Source: Cellulomonas hominis | GTDB taxonomy: Bacteria; Actinomycetota; Actinomycetes; Actinomycetales; Cellulomonadaceae | Direction of reading: 5' to 3' | Length of the DNA: 64,000 nucleotides | Assembly (NCBI RefSeq): GCF_014201095.1 | Contig: NZ_JACHDN010000001.1 | Location: forward strand, 3,534,001 to 3,598,000 | Shown: positions 56,894 to 64,000 of the stretch, in pieces | How the letters are laid out: each line of letters opens with the position of its first letter | Position numbering within the stretch: position 1 is the stretch's first letter | Made by a program: the position numbers and the translations under genes | Notes under the pieces: generated by a model | Seen by the model: the letters and a program-made list of their open reading frames with translations, nothing else | Database searches by the model: none | What the model was told of the DNA's origin: nothing

Positions 56894-59088
56894 GACGGAC
56901 CTCCGGAGACGACCAGGGTCACATCGCTGGCGGTGGAGGTGCCGCCGGCGGGATCTTGTTCGAGGACCGTTCCGGCGGGCTCCTGTGAGTCCGCGCCTGG
57001 GGCTGCAGCCACGGTGACGTGCAGTCCTGCCGCCTCGAGGACTGCGCGAGCCGCGGACACGTTCATGCCGACCACGTGCGGCGTCGTGAAGCTGCTGACC
57101 GTCAGCGGGCCGGGTGTCGGGAACGGGGCGAGGGGAACATCCGCCGTCAGCTCCGACATGATCCGGTTCCACAGCGGCTCAGCGACTGTCGCGCCGTAGA
57201 CCCGATCGTAGGTCCGCCCCCAGGCCGTCACGCCGCGCGCCGAGTACGAGGGTCCGCGAGGGTCGCCGACCCAGACCGCCGCGGCCCGGGACCGGGTGGC
57301 GCCGATGAACCAGGTGGCGCCGAAGTCGTTCGTCGTTCCCGTCTTGCCGACCCAGTCCTGTCCGGGCAGCACGATCTCCGCCGCGGTCCCGCCGGGTTCC
57401 GCTGTGGCGTGCAGGGCTGCGGTCACGTTGTCGGCCACCGGGGCGGCAACGCTCTGGCGGCAGTTCGGGTCGGGAGCCGGCAGGGACGCCCCGGTGCTCG
57501 TCTCGGTGACGGAGAGGATCGCCATGGGACGGCACGCGACGCCGGAGGCTGCGAGCGTCGCGTACACGTTCGCCGCGTCGAGGACGGTGGTTTCGAAGGC
57601 ACCGAGCGTGATGGACAGGTCGCCGTCGCCCACGCTGCGCGTGGCGGGGTCCATGCTCCGCATTCCCAGGTCGAAAGCGGTGTCGGCGACCTGGGTGACG
57701 CCGACCTGTTCGGTGAGCCGGACGAACCACGTGTTCACGCTGTACTTCAGGGCGGTCGTGGCGGCGATCGGACCGCGACTGATCCCGTCCAGGTTTCGGA
57801 AGCCGCCGACGGGGGAGTTCCCCGCCGCTGCGACGTATGGGTGGGGTGCGCTGATGGTGGCGTCAGGTGTGAAGCCGCGGGCGAGCGCGGCCGCAAGGGT
57901 GATCGGCTTGAAGGTCGACCCGACCTGCAGCTGACCCTGAACGGGGATGTTGAACTGGGTCGAGGCGTAGTCGCGCGTGGCGGCGATCGCTGTCACCCGG
58001 CCGCTACCGGGCTCGATCACCGCAGCCGCGCCAGCGACGTCCTGGCGCCCGAGCGCGGCATCGAGCTGCCTCTGGGTGTCGGCCATCTCGGCGGGATCGA
58101 GGGCTGCGACGACGGTGAACCCTCCGCGCACGAGGTTGCCCGCGCGGGCCGCCTCGGTCGGGCCGAACGCCTCGTCGGTGAGCAGGGTGGCGCGGACCCA
58201 GTCGCAGTAGTACGGCCACGGGCTGGCGGAGCAGCCGTTCGGAAGTTCGTGCGAGGCGGCGCCCAGCGGCGCGGCTGATGCGAAGGCGCGCTCGCCCTCG
58301 GAGATCGCACCGGTCGCGCGCATCGCGTTGAGCGCGACGTCGCGTCGGGCGGTGGCGTCCAGCGGGTTCGCGTTGGGGTTGTACCTGTTCGGGTTGCGCA
58401 GGAGCCCTGCGAGCAGCGCCGACTGCGCGATGTCGAGTTGCGCCGGCGTGGTGTCGAAGTAGTGGGCGGCGGCTGCTCCGACGCCGTACGCGCCGTCGCC
58501 GAAGTAGGCGGCGTTGAGGTAGCCGAGCAGGATGTCGTCCTTGCTCGAGCGTCGCTCGAGCTCGGCTGCGTACCTGAGCTCGGTGATCTTGCGGCCCAGG
58601 GTGCCTTCGGTCGCGGCGGCCTTCGACTCGTCGTCCTCGCCGGCTGCCGCCCGCAGGAGCTTGACGTACTGCTGGGTGATCGTCGACCCGCCCTGCTGCG
58701 TGCCCGTGGTGAGATTGCGCGCGGCTGCTCGAGCGAGGCCGCTGACGTCGACCGGGCCGTGCTCGTAGAACTCGCGGTCCTCGACGGCGAGAACCGCCTT
58801 CACGAGGGTGGGGGACACCTCCTCGAGCGAGGCGACCGGCACTCGGTTCTCGTTGTAGAACGTCGCGACCGGCTGCCCGTCGCTCGTCTGCACGAGCACA
58901 CGCTGGGGCATGGCCGCGTCGAAGACGGCGGGGTCGACCTCGATGCTGTCCCAGTAGTCCATCGCGGCCCTTGCCCGGCCGCCCGCTGCGGCTGCCGGGA
59001 TCGCCGCTGCCGCCGAGGCCAGGGCGCTGCCGGCGACGATCGCGACGGCCAAGGCGCCGAGCGGGCGGAGGTGGCGGCGAACGATCAC
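56890..59088 (-). CDS. Class A penicillin-binding protein with PASTA domain
   Basis: The 732-aa protein has a membrane anchor, a GT51 glycosyltransferase domain (VEDREFYEHGPVDVSGLARA with the catalytic Glu, and GGSTITQQYVKLL), and a transpeptidase domain with SxxK (GSTFKPITLA), SxN (KYSVNTWF) and KTG (VGKTGTTNDFG). One C-terminal PASTA repeat follows (VVGMNVSAARAVLEAAGLHV). It makes and cross-links peptidoglycan. Its site in the pilus island suggests local wall remodelling for pilus passage. It starts at GTG 59088, divergent from the 59173 gene with motif B between. Confidence 0.9.
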   Translation of the reverse strand: MIVRRHLRPLGALAVAIVAGSALASAAAAIPAAAAGGRARAAMDYWDSIEVDPAVFDAAMPQRVLVQTSDGQPVATFYNENRVPVASLEEVSPTLVKAVLAVEDREFYEHGPVDVSGLARAAARNLTTGTQQGGSTITQQYVKLLRAAAGEDDESKAAATEGTLGRKITELRYAAELERRSSKDDILLGYLNAAYFGDGAYGVGAAAAHYFDTTPAQLDIAQSALLAGLLRNPNRYNPNANPLDATARRDVALNAMRATGAISEGERAFASAAPLGAASHELPNGCSASPWPYYCDWVRATLLTDEAFGPTEAARAGNLVRGGFTVVAALDPAEMADTQRQLDAALGRQDVAGAAAVIEPGSGRVTAIAATRDYASTQFNIPVQGQLQVGSTFKPITLAAALARGFTPDATISAPHPYVAAAGNSPVGGFRNLDGISRGPIAATTALKYSVNTWFVRLTEQVGVTQVADTAFDLGMRSMDPATRSVGDGDLSITLGAFETTVLDAANVYATLAASGVACRPMAILSVTETSTGASLPAPDPNCRQSVAAPVADNVTAALHATAEPGGTAAEIVLPGQDWVGKTGTTNDFGATWFIGATRSRAAAVWVGDPRGPSYSARGVTAWGRTYDRVYGATVAEPLWNRIMSELTADVPLAPFPTPGPLTVSSFTTPHVVGMNVSAARAVLEAAGLHVTVAAAPGADSQEPAGTVLEQDPAGGTSTASDVTLVVSGGPS

Positions 59089-59118
59089 GCCACGAGCGTA
59101 CAGTCCAAGTGCGTCGTC

Positions 59119-59130
59119 GTGTCATACACA
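59119..59130. promoter_or_regulatory. Motif B between the PBP and 59173 genes
   Basis: GTGTCATACACA lies 30 nt from the PBP start and 42 nt from GTG 59173. A relative, GTGACATACA, begins at 59173 itself, again 54 bp away as at 36157/36211. Confidence 0.55.
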
Positions 59131-59172
59131 CGCCGATGATGTGCAGGGCAGACGCGGCCGTATGGTCGCTCT

Positions 59173-60561
59173 GTGACATACAGCGCGCGGCGAGGACGGG
59201 AACGAGAGAGGCTTCTTGGTGCCGGACCCTCGCTGGGGGTCAGTGCCGTCGCACTGCTGTGCACCGCCGCCGTGGCCGCGGTGATCCTCCCGCCCGTTCT
59301 GGCGCAGGGGCCTGCTCACGCCGAGGCCGCCCCCGAGGTAGCGGAGATCGCTGCCGCAGCAGCACTGCCGGAGTCGCTCGACCCGCCCGCGCTCACGGTG
59401 CTGCAGCAGCTGCTCGGGAGCGAGCTGACGTACGGCCAGGTCGTGCCGGCCCCGTTCGGCTGCGCCACCCCGGTGCCGGTCGTCTCCGCCACGGCGGCCG
59501 CACCCGAAGGCGACGTCGGGCTGTTCGTCCTTGCGACGGGGGAGGGCGGCACCTGGCGACAGGCGATGTCGCACTGCGGGCGCAGCATCACGCTCCCGTC
59601 GGGGGTCGTCGGGGTGCGCATGAACGTCGCGGGCGGCCAGGTGGTCGCGTGGTCGCGAGGTGATGTGCTCGCCACACTCTCCGGGGCCGACGTCGCGACG
59701 GCCGCGGTCTCCGCGGTTGACGCCCGCCTCATGGACTCCCTGGAGCCGGTGTGCCCCGACTTGAGCCCCACCGCGCAGGACGCGACCCGCAACCCGCGCA
59801 GTCCCGGGTACCAGCAGTGGCTCCGTGAGGAGACCGTCAGCATCGAGGCATCAGGCGTCCAGGCAGTCGACCTGTCAGCCCTCCCGACCCCAGCCGAGGC
59901 GCCAGACCTCGTGATGCCAGCCGGTGTCGCGGGCCCTCCGGCGCCCTCGAAGGCCGTCCGGCCCGAGCCGCTGACCGATCCGGGGCCGGAGGTTCTCACC
60001 ACCACGGTCGCGGTGCCGGCGTGGGACGCCGTCGGGCCTGGGTGCGGGTGGGCGTTCACAGCCGCCGCGGCGCCGGCTGTCGTCACGAGCGACGTTGAGG
60101 ACGCTGCACAGCAGGCCCGCGCCGCGTCTCGAGCGACCCTGCTCGCCGGGCAGGCCGCCTGGATCTCGGCAGTCGCGGACGCCAGCTCACGTGTGGCTGC
60201 CCAGGCCGCGGACGTGGAGGCGTGGAATGCGTACGTCGCCGCAGCCCGGGAGGTGAAGGCCGAATGGGACGCGCAGGCTGCGGCGATCGCGACGTGGAAG
60301 CGGGAGCGTGACGCCCGCTCCGTGGCGGTCCGCGCACGTGACGCGTGGCGAGCTGACCGGCAGAGCGCGCAGGCCGCCTACGACGCCGCGGTCACCGCAT
60401 GCGCGAAGCAGCCGGCCGCCGCCGCCGGAGCGATCACGGTGGAGCCGGCGCCCGGTCCCGGAGGTGCTTCGGCGTGCCCGCCTGCCCGCGCTCCGATCCT
60501 GGACGAGCCCGAGCCGGCCGTCCCCGAGGAGCCGACTGCCCCGGTGCTGTGGAGTCCGTAG
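59173..60561 (+). CDS. Anchored coiled-coil protein (462 aa)
   Basis: A basic N-terminus and one hydrophobic helix (VSAVALLCTAAVAAVILPPV) anchor the protein. The outer part has a cysteine-containing domain (~50-200) and an Ala-rich coiled coil (~315-420, e.g. AAREVKAEWDAQAAAIATWK), with a Pro/Glu-rich end. It is not recognised; a stalk or periplasmic spacer of the pilus machine is possible. The GTG start coincides with a motif-B-like sequence and no ribosome site precedes it, so a start further in cannot be ruled out. Confidence 0.6.
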   Translation: MTYSARRGRERERLLGAGPSLGVSAVALLCTAAVAAVILPPVLAQGPAHAEAAPEVAEIAAAAALPESLDPPALTVLQQLLGSELTYGQVVPAPFGCATPVPVVSATAAAPEGDVGLFVLATGEGGTWRQAMSHCGRSITLPSGVVGVRMNVAGGQVVAWSRGDVLATLSGADVATAAVSAVDARLMDSLEPVCPDLSPTAQDATRNPRSPGYQQWLREETVSIEASGVQAVDLSALPTPAEAPDLVMPAGVAGPPAPSKAVRPEPLTDPGPEVLTTTVAVPAWDAVGPGCGWAFTAAAAPAVVTSDVEDAAQQARAASRATLLAGQAAWISAVADASSRVAAQAADVEAWNAYVAAAREVKAEWDAQAAAIATWKRERDARSVAVRARDAWRADRQSAQAAYDAAVTACAKQPAAAAGAITVEPAPGPGGASACPPARAPILDEPEPAVPEEPTAPVLWSP

Positions 60562-60592
60562 GTGCGACAGGTGGCCCTGCCTGGGTTGGACT

Positions 60593-60608
60593 CGGCCGGG
60601 CCCGGCCG
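60593..60608. terminator. GC-rich palindrome after the 59173 gene
   Basis: CGGCCGGGCCCGGCCG is a perfect 16-bp palindrome (about 60593-60608), 30 nt after the stop and before the pilin promoter region. It could stop transcription into the pilin gene. Confidence 0.4.
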
Positions 60609-60701
60609 GACCGCCGTACAGGAGCGTGACCTGCAGTGATGCGGCCGGGCATCCCGACTGACGAGCGAACCGCCTGGCGGCCCGAGGTCGAACTTCCGCG
60701 A

Positions 60702-60714
60702 GGTGTATGACACC
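60702..60714. promoter_or_regulatory. Motif B before the major pilin
   Basis: GGTGTATGACACC has symmetric GGTGT/ACACC arms and lies 78 nt upstream of ATG 60793. Confidence 0.55.
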
Positions 60715-60792
60715 CCGCGCAGACTCGGGATGCCCGGCTCGGGTGTGCCCGCACCCGGCGTTCAGCTACGAGTCCACCAGGAGTGCGCACCC

Positions 60793-61302
60793 ATGACGTC
60801 CCGCGTGAGCAAGATCCTCGCGAAGAGGGAGGCGGGCTTCACGCTCGTCGAGCTCCTCGTCGTCGTCATCATCGTCGGCATCCTCGCCGCCATCGGCACC
60901 CCGATCTACCTGAACCAGCAGAACAAGGCGCACGACACCGCGGTGAAGTCTGACCTGACGAACGCCTCCCTGGCCGCCGACGCGTACTACACCGACAACC
61001 TCAAGTACCCGACGACCGCGGCCGGCTTCGCGAACGACGGCGGCTCGCCCCTGGCCTCGCCGAGCACCAGCTACGTGGCCTTCATCGGGACGAACAACTA
61101 CGTCATCTACGCCAAGTCCAAGTCGGGGTCGTACTTCCGGTACGAGCGGAACTCTGGGGCGGGCCCCGTCAAGCTCGACGCCACGACGACGCCCGCTGCG
61201 CCGTCCGCGCTGCCGACCGCCCCGCTGGCCGCGGACACCGACGCGGCCTCCGGCATCCCGGCCGGCGCCACGGGGATCACCTGGCAGGGCGTGACGAGCT
61301 GA
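60793..61302 (+). CDS. Major type IV pilin
   Basis: The 169-aa prepilin has a short basic leader, a cleavage site and a methylated-helix motif: KREAGFTLVELLVVVIIVGI (cut after Gly, Phe+1, Glu+5), then LAAIGTPIYLNQQNKAHDTA. The remaining ~110 residues form a small globular head with no Cys. ATG 60793 has AGGAG 9 nt upstream. A strong terminator follows, so it is transcribed singly, as expected for an abundant subunit. Confidence 0.93.
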   Translation: MTSRVSKILAKREAGFTLVELLVVVIIVGILAAIGTPIYLNQQNKAHDTAVKSDLTNASLAADAYYTDNLKYPTTAAGFANDGGSPLASPSTSYVAFIGTNNYVIYAKSKSGSYFRYERNSGAGPVKLDATTTPAAPSALPTAPLAADTDAASGIPAGATGITWQGVTS

Positions 61303-61322
61303 CCGCGCCTCCTGCGCGCCCC

Positions 61323-61351
61323 CGAGGCCGGGCCCACGCGGCCCGGCCTCG
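61323..61351 (+). terminator. Terminator after the pilin gene
   Basis: CGAGGCCGGGCC-CACGC-GGCCCGGCCTCG: a perfect 12-bp stem with a 5-nt loop, 20 nt after the stop. Confidence 0.85.
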
Positions 61352-61375
61352 ACCACTCTGGGAGGGAGCTTCCTC

Positions 61376-61585
61376 ATGAGCCCCGAGCCCCGGGCCCACA
61401 GGCCCCAGGTGCCGCCATCGGGTCCCAGCATCTCTGAGCCGAGCGAAGCTCGGGCTCGCCCGCGGCCCGCGCCTCCTCGCGAGGAGCGCCCCCCGCTGTC
61501 TTGGAGCAAGGTCACGGGCTTCGGTGTCTCGGGTGGACTCCTGGTGGCCGGCATCATCGCAGCCGTCTCGGCCCTGCTCCGCTGA
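61376..61585 (+). CDS. Small single-span protein (69 aa)
   Basis: A Pro/Arg-rich N-terminal half (SEPSEARARPRPAPPREERP) precedes one membrane helix (GFGVSGGLLVAGIIAAVSAL). It has GGGAGGGAG upstream. It is unknown and lies between two terminators at the right end of the pilus island. Confidence 0.55.
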   Translation: MSPEPRAHRPQVPPSGPSISEPSEARARPRPAPPREERPPLSWSKVTGFGVSGGLLVAGIIAAVSALLR

Positions 61586-61587
61586 GG

Positions 61588-61632
61588 GGTCGGGGGTCGC
61601 CGCCCAACGGGTGAGGGGTGGCGACCCCGACC
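61588..61632. terminator. Terminator between convergent genes
   Basis: GGTCGGGGGTCGCC and GGCGACCCCGACC pair over 13 bp with one bulged G. The hairpin lies between stops at 61585 (plus) and 61643 (minus). Confidence 0.7.
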
Positions 61633-61642
61633 GTGCTGTCCG

Positions 61643-61876
61643 CTAGCGGTCGTGCCAGACGATCTCGTCGTCCAGGTCCGGAACGGCAGCGGCCAGATCA
61701 CCCGATGCCGCAAGCTCGGCCGGCCGAGGCAGCCCGGCGTTCAAGGCGGACTCCCCGAGGTTGACGGGCGCCTCCTCGCGCACGGCAGCGCGGAACCGGC
61801 CGCCCTCGCGCACTCCCGAAGGCACACGGGCGGTCGAGACCGGCACCCGGCCCTGGCCCGTCATGATCGTGTCCAC
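61643..61876 (-). CDS. Small tagged protein (77 aa)
   Basis: The N-terminal half carries the recurring tag as RVPSGVREGGRFRAAVREEA (about residues 17-36) and continues PVNLGES. The rest is acidic (PDLDDEIVWHDR). The start GTG 61876 is given by motif A (9-nt spacing), a useful test case since the triplet is not ATG. The function is unknown. Confidence 0.6.
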   Translation of the reverse strand: MDTIMTGQGRVPVSTARVPSGVREGGRFRAAVREEAPVNLGESALNAGLPRPAELAASGDLAAAVPDLDDEIVWHDR

Positions 61877-61885
61877 GCCCGCTAG

Positions 61886-61894
61886 ATGTGCGGG
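61886..61894 (-). promoter_or_regulatory. Motif A (CCCGCACAT) before the 61876 start
   Basis: On the minus strand CCCGCACAT CTAGCGGGC leads to GTG 61876. Confidence 0.6.
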
Positions 61895-61900
61895 GCGCGG

Positions 61901-62731
61901 TCATGAGCGCGCGGCGACGTGACGCTGCACCGTGCGTCGGGAGACGCCCAGCACCTGTGCCGCCTGTCGAGCAGCAAGGCCGGCGTCCGTGAGGATCGCG
62001 ACGGCCGCAGGGCGCGCGCGAGGCGATGTCGCGTGCGGCAGCACCGCGGCCAGTGCAGACCTGGCCACGGCCACGGCCTCCGGCGGGAGATCGCCGCCCA
62101 GCTCACGGCCCGAGCGCATGCGGTAGCGCTCGAGCGCCCTCCGGACGATGGGGGCGACCTCCGCCGATAGTGCTCGAGCACCGGTCTCGGTCACGGCGAG
62201 CGCCGACCGGGCAGCCGGCGACGCCGAAGCGACCACGGCACCGACCGCTGCCTCGTCCCAGCCGCGGGCGAGCATGGAGCCGACGGCGCGCTCCAGCCGG
62301 GCGCTGGTCTCCGCCGTCGAATGGTCCGGTCCCAGGGCGAGCAGCGCGTGTGCGGACCTCGCGCGCATCCGCTGTGCGGGCACCCGCGTGCCGCCGGCGC
62401 GGCGGCCGTAGAGCAGTCGTTCCAGCGCGGCCACGCTCACGACGGCGGGCTCTCGACCGTTGGCGCGCCGCGACGCCGCGGCCGCGATCTCGGGCAGCGT
62501 CATGCCGCGTGCGCGCAGCATTCTGACGTGCTCCCGCACGGGGGCGGCTGCGACCTGCGGCTCCCAGGTGCCTTCCGCGATCTGGAGCGCGCGGGCGGCC
62601 GCGTACCGCCGAGACGCCGCCCCGCACGGGCCGCACCCGCACCCATGCGCGCGTGCGCACCGTCGGGTGCCGTGACGATGCACGGGCTCGTGGACACACC
62701 CAGCGAAGGGCTCTGCGGTCTCGGCGTTCAC
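61901..62731 (-). CDS. Helix-turn-helix protein with Cys/His-rich N-terminus
   Basis: The 276-aa protein begins with a Cys/His cluster (HRHGTRRCARAHGCGCGPCG, about residues 18-37), a pattern common in actinobacterial phage and plasmid proteins and possibly zinc-binding. It ends in a helix-turn-helix (LAARQAAQVLGVSRRTVQRH). The middle is helical and Ala/Arg-rich with another helix-turn-helix-like piece (MTLPEIAAAASRR). A DNA-binding regulator is likely. GTG 62731 has GGAGG 4 nt upstream, so this gene does not depend on motif A. Confidence 0.65.
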   Translation of the reverse strand: MNAETAEPFAGCVHEPVHRHGTRRCARAHGCGCGPCGAASRRYAAARALQIAEGTWEPQVAAAPVREHVRMLRARGMTLPEIAAAASRRANGREPAVVSVAALERLLYGRRAGGTRVPAQRMRARSAHALLALGPDHSTAETSARLERAVGSMLARGWDEAAVGAVVASASPAARSALAVTETGARALSAEVAPIVRRALERYRMRSGRELGGDLPPEAVAVARSALAAVLPHATSPRARPAAVAILTDAGLAARQAAQVLGVSRRTVQRHVAARS

Positions 62732-62783
62732 GCGGCCTCCGGACCCGGCGCTTCCGCGGCGCCGGGTCGGCGAGTTGTGGTGG

Positions 62784-63437
62784 TCAGAACTCGGAGATGT
62801 CCTCGGCGCCGTCCGGGCCCCGCGGGACGATGAACGTCGCGACCTGCGGGGCCGGTGGCGCGATGTCGGCGACGGGCGCGAGCCCAGGCTCCTCCGGGTC
62901 GTCGCGCAGCGGTGCCTCGGCCGGCGGGACCTCCTCGTCCTGGATTGGCTCAGCGGGCGGCTCCGGCGTGCTCGCCCCGTCCACGGTCTCGGCCGCGGGT
63001 GCCGCCGCAGCGACTCCCGGTGTCGAGTCGACGGTCGGCACCAGGTCGCCGGCGGGCTCCTGCTCGGAAGGCGGGGCGGGCTCCGCCAGCGGCGCCTCCG
63101 CCGTCGTGACGGTCTCGGGCTTCGGGGCTCGCGTGCGGCGTGCCCTCGACTTCGGCTTCGCGCCGAGTCCCGCCAGCCGGGCGGCCGTCTGCTCCGCCTG
63201 CGCCTGGGCCGCGGCGATGCGTGCGACCTGGCGCTCGTGCAGAGCGGTGAGGATCGCGACCTCGACGACGGGGGAGTCGCCGGCCATCGCGTCGATCTGC
63301 TGGGCGTACTCCAGCGCGGAGTCCACGTCGAGCGGCTCGGTGTCCCCGCCCGTGTTCAGCGTGAACGTCACGTCCTCGGTGATCGTGTCGGGCTCGTTGA
63401 TGTCGAGCCGGATCTGGGCGAGGGTGCGGGTGCTCAT
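62784..63437 (-). CDS. Acidic Pro/Ala-rich protein (217 aa)
   Basis: The N-terminal 100 residues look folded (FTLNTGGDTEPLDVDSALEY, then helices with VARIAAAQAQAEQTAARLAG). The C-terminal half is disordered, rich in Pro, Ala and Glu. It is unknown. It has GGAAGGA before ATG 63437. Confidence 0.55.
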   Translation of the reverse strand: MSTRTLAQIRLDINEPDTITEDVTFTLNTGGDTEPLDVDSALEYAQQIDAMAGDSPVVEVAILTALHERQVARIAAAQAQAEQTAARLAGLGAKPKSRARRTRAPKPETVTTAEAPLAEPAPPSEQEPAGDLVPTVDSTPGVAAAAPAAETVDGASTPEPPAEPIQDEEVPPAEAPLRDDPEEPGLAPVADIAPPAPQVATFIVPRGPDGAEDISEF

Positions 63438-63463
63438 GGGGCTTCCTTCCGGGGGTAGGTGAG

Positions 63464-63805
63464 TCAGGCGGCGGCGAGGACCGGGGACGGCTGGGGCAGC
63501 GCGGCGAGCATCGCCCGCGCGTCGTCGAGGTGGCGGGTCATGGCCTCGGCGTTCCCGACCGCGAAAGCGATGTCGGACTCGAGCTGGGCCAGGGTGCGGG
63601 CGGCGGCTCCGACCGAGACCGGGTCGCTGGCCAGGTCCGCGTCGGGCAGGCCGCCACCGGCTTCCCGCGCGGCCGCGACCACGAGCGCGGCGACACCGGT
63701 GAGGTCCGCGATGCCGGCGTGGTTCGCACGCTCGAAGTAGTCGAGGTCGTCGCGGAGGGCGAGAGCGCGGGCGGCGCGGTGGATGCCGGTGTCGGTGGTG
63801 GTCAT
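63464..63805 (-). CDS. Hypothetical helical protein (113 aa)
   Basis: It begins MTTTDTGIHRAARALALRDD and is all-helical in pattern. It is not recognised. The start is given by motif A (9-nt spacing). It is probably co-transcribed with the 217-aa gene 26 nt downstream. Confidence 0.55.
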   Translation of the reverse strand: MTTTDTGIHRAARALALRDDLDYFERANHAGIADLTGVAALVVAAAREAGGGLPDADLASDPVSVGAAARTLAQLESDIAFAVGNAEAMTRHLDDARAMLAALPQPSPVLAAA

Positions 63806-63814
63806 GGTCTTGGT

Positions 63815-63823
63815 ATGTGCGGC
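63815..63823 (-). promoter_or_regulatory. Motif A before the 63805 start
   Basis: On the minus strand GCCGCACAT ACCAAGACC leads to ATG 63805. Confidence 0.6.
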
Positions 63824-63833
63824 AGCCAGGGCC

Positions 63834-64000
63834 TCAGAGGCTCGTGAGCGGGACGAAGGTGGCGTGCGCCTTGGACCACACCAGCGGGGCGTCGCCGTAC
63901 CGCTCCTGCAGGTACGTCGGCAGGTCGGCGGGCGAGCAGCCGCGCACCTGACGGAACTGGCCGCTCCGCAGTGGGGCGTCGCCCCAGAAGGCGTCGCCCC
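63834..64000 (-). CDS. Hypothetical protein, partial (3' end only)
   Basis: An open frame enters from the right edge on the minus strand. It ends with LPTYLQERYGDAPLVWSKAH, ATFVPLTSL and TGA at 63834-63836. Codon use is strongly gene-like. It has no start inside the window, and no family is recognised. Confidence 0.5.
   Translation of the reverse strand, partial: GDAFWGDAPLRSGQFRQVRGCSPADLPTYLQERYGDAPLVWSKAHATFVPLTSL

Noticed and set aside
1..64000. tRNA, rRNA or CRISPR arrays
   Set aside because: I saw no cloverleaf-like sequence, no rRNA signatures and no regularly spaced repeats with unique spacers.

Overview
The window is very GC-rich, uses GTG starts freely and packs genes with 1-8 nt overlaps, which points to a high-GC actinobacterium (Cellulomonadaceae-like Micrococcales is my guess; no rRNA or tRNA is present to prove it). 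Gene content (plasmid-type DNA metabolism genes, a PcfJ-like protein, a HerA-type ATPase, a giant methylase-helicase, an IS, a Tni-type transposon, many orphan proteins) suggests a large plasmid or integrative element rather than core chromosome.

Layout. (1) 1-21.3 kb and 61.6-64 kb, plus the single gene at 35.0-35.6 kb, form a backbone: NADAR-SLOG fusion, ThyA, a ligase LigA without zinc-finger cysteines, a DNA methyltransferase, a GNAT protein, a 954-aa unknown, a PcfJ-like protein, a HerA-like ATPase with two winged helices, a 1588-aa methylase-helicase and small orphans. Many backbone genes share one upstream signal: (G/C)CCGCACAT followed by exactly 9 nt and then the start codon, on both strands. 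(2) 21.5-34.9 kb is an accessory island bracketed by a serine recombinase and a Tni-like transposition module. It carries a winged-helix regulator, a membrane-linked universal stress protein, a P2A-type ATPase, a baeRF protein overlapping a heliorhodopsin gene, an UPF0114-like protein and an IS3-family element nested in an older IS3 remnant. Three upstream regions here share a GGGGAGTAYCCC palindrome. (3) 36.2-61.6 kb is a type IV pilus locus: a coiled-coil PATAN/DUF4388-like protein, PilM-N-O, PilB-PilT-PilC, an ABC transporter, a giant pilin-like adhesin (LamG plus FN3), a PilV-like prepilin, a ribbon-helix-helix-like protein, a CPBP protease, a PASTA-bearing class A PBP, an anchored coiled-coil protein and the major pilin. 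Its promoter regions share GTGTCATACAC. No prepilin peptidase is visible.

The three modules are thus distinguishable by three different short DNA signals, which suggests a composite element whose parts keep their own regulation. Several reading frames at 4.6-6.8 kb and one at 21.1 kb appear broken by single-base shifts, so either decay or consensus errors must be considered there.
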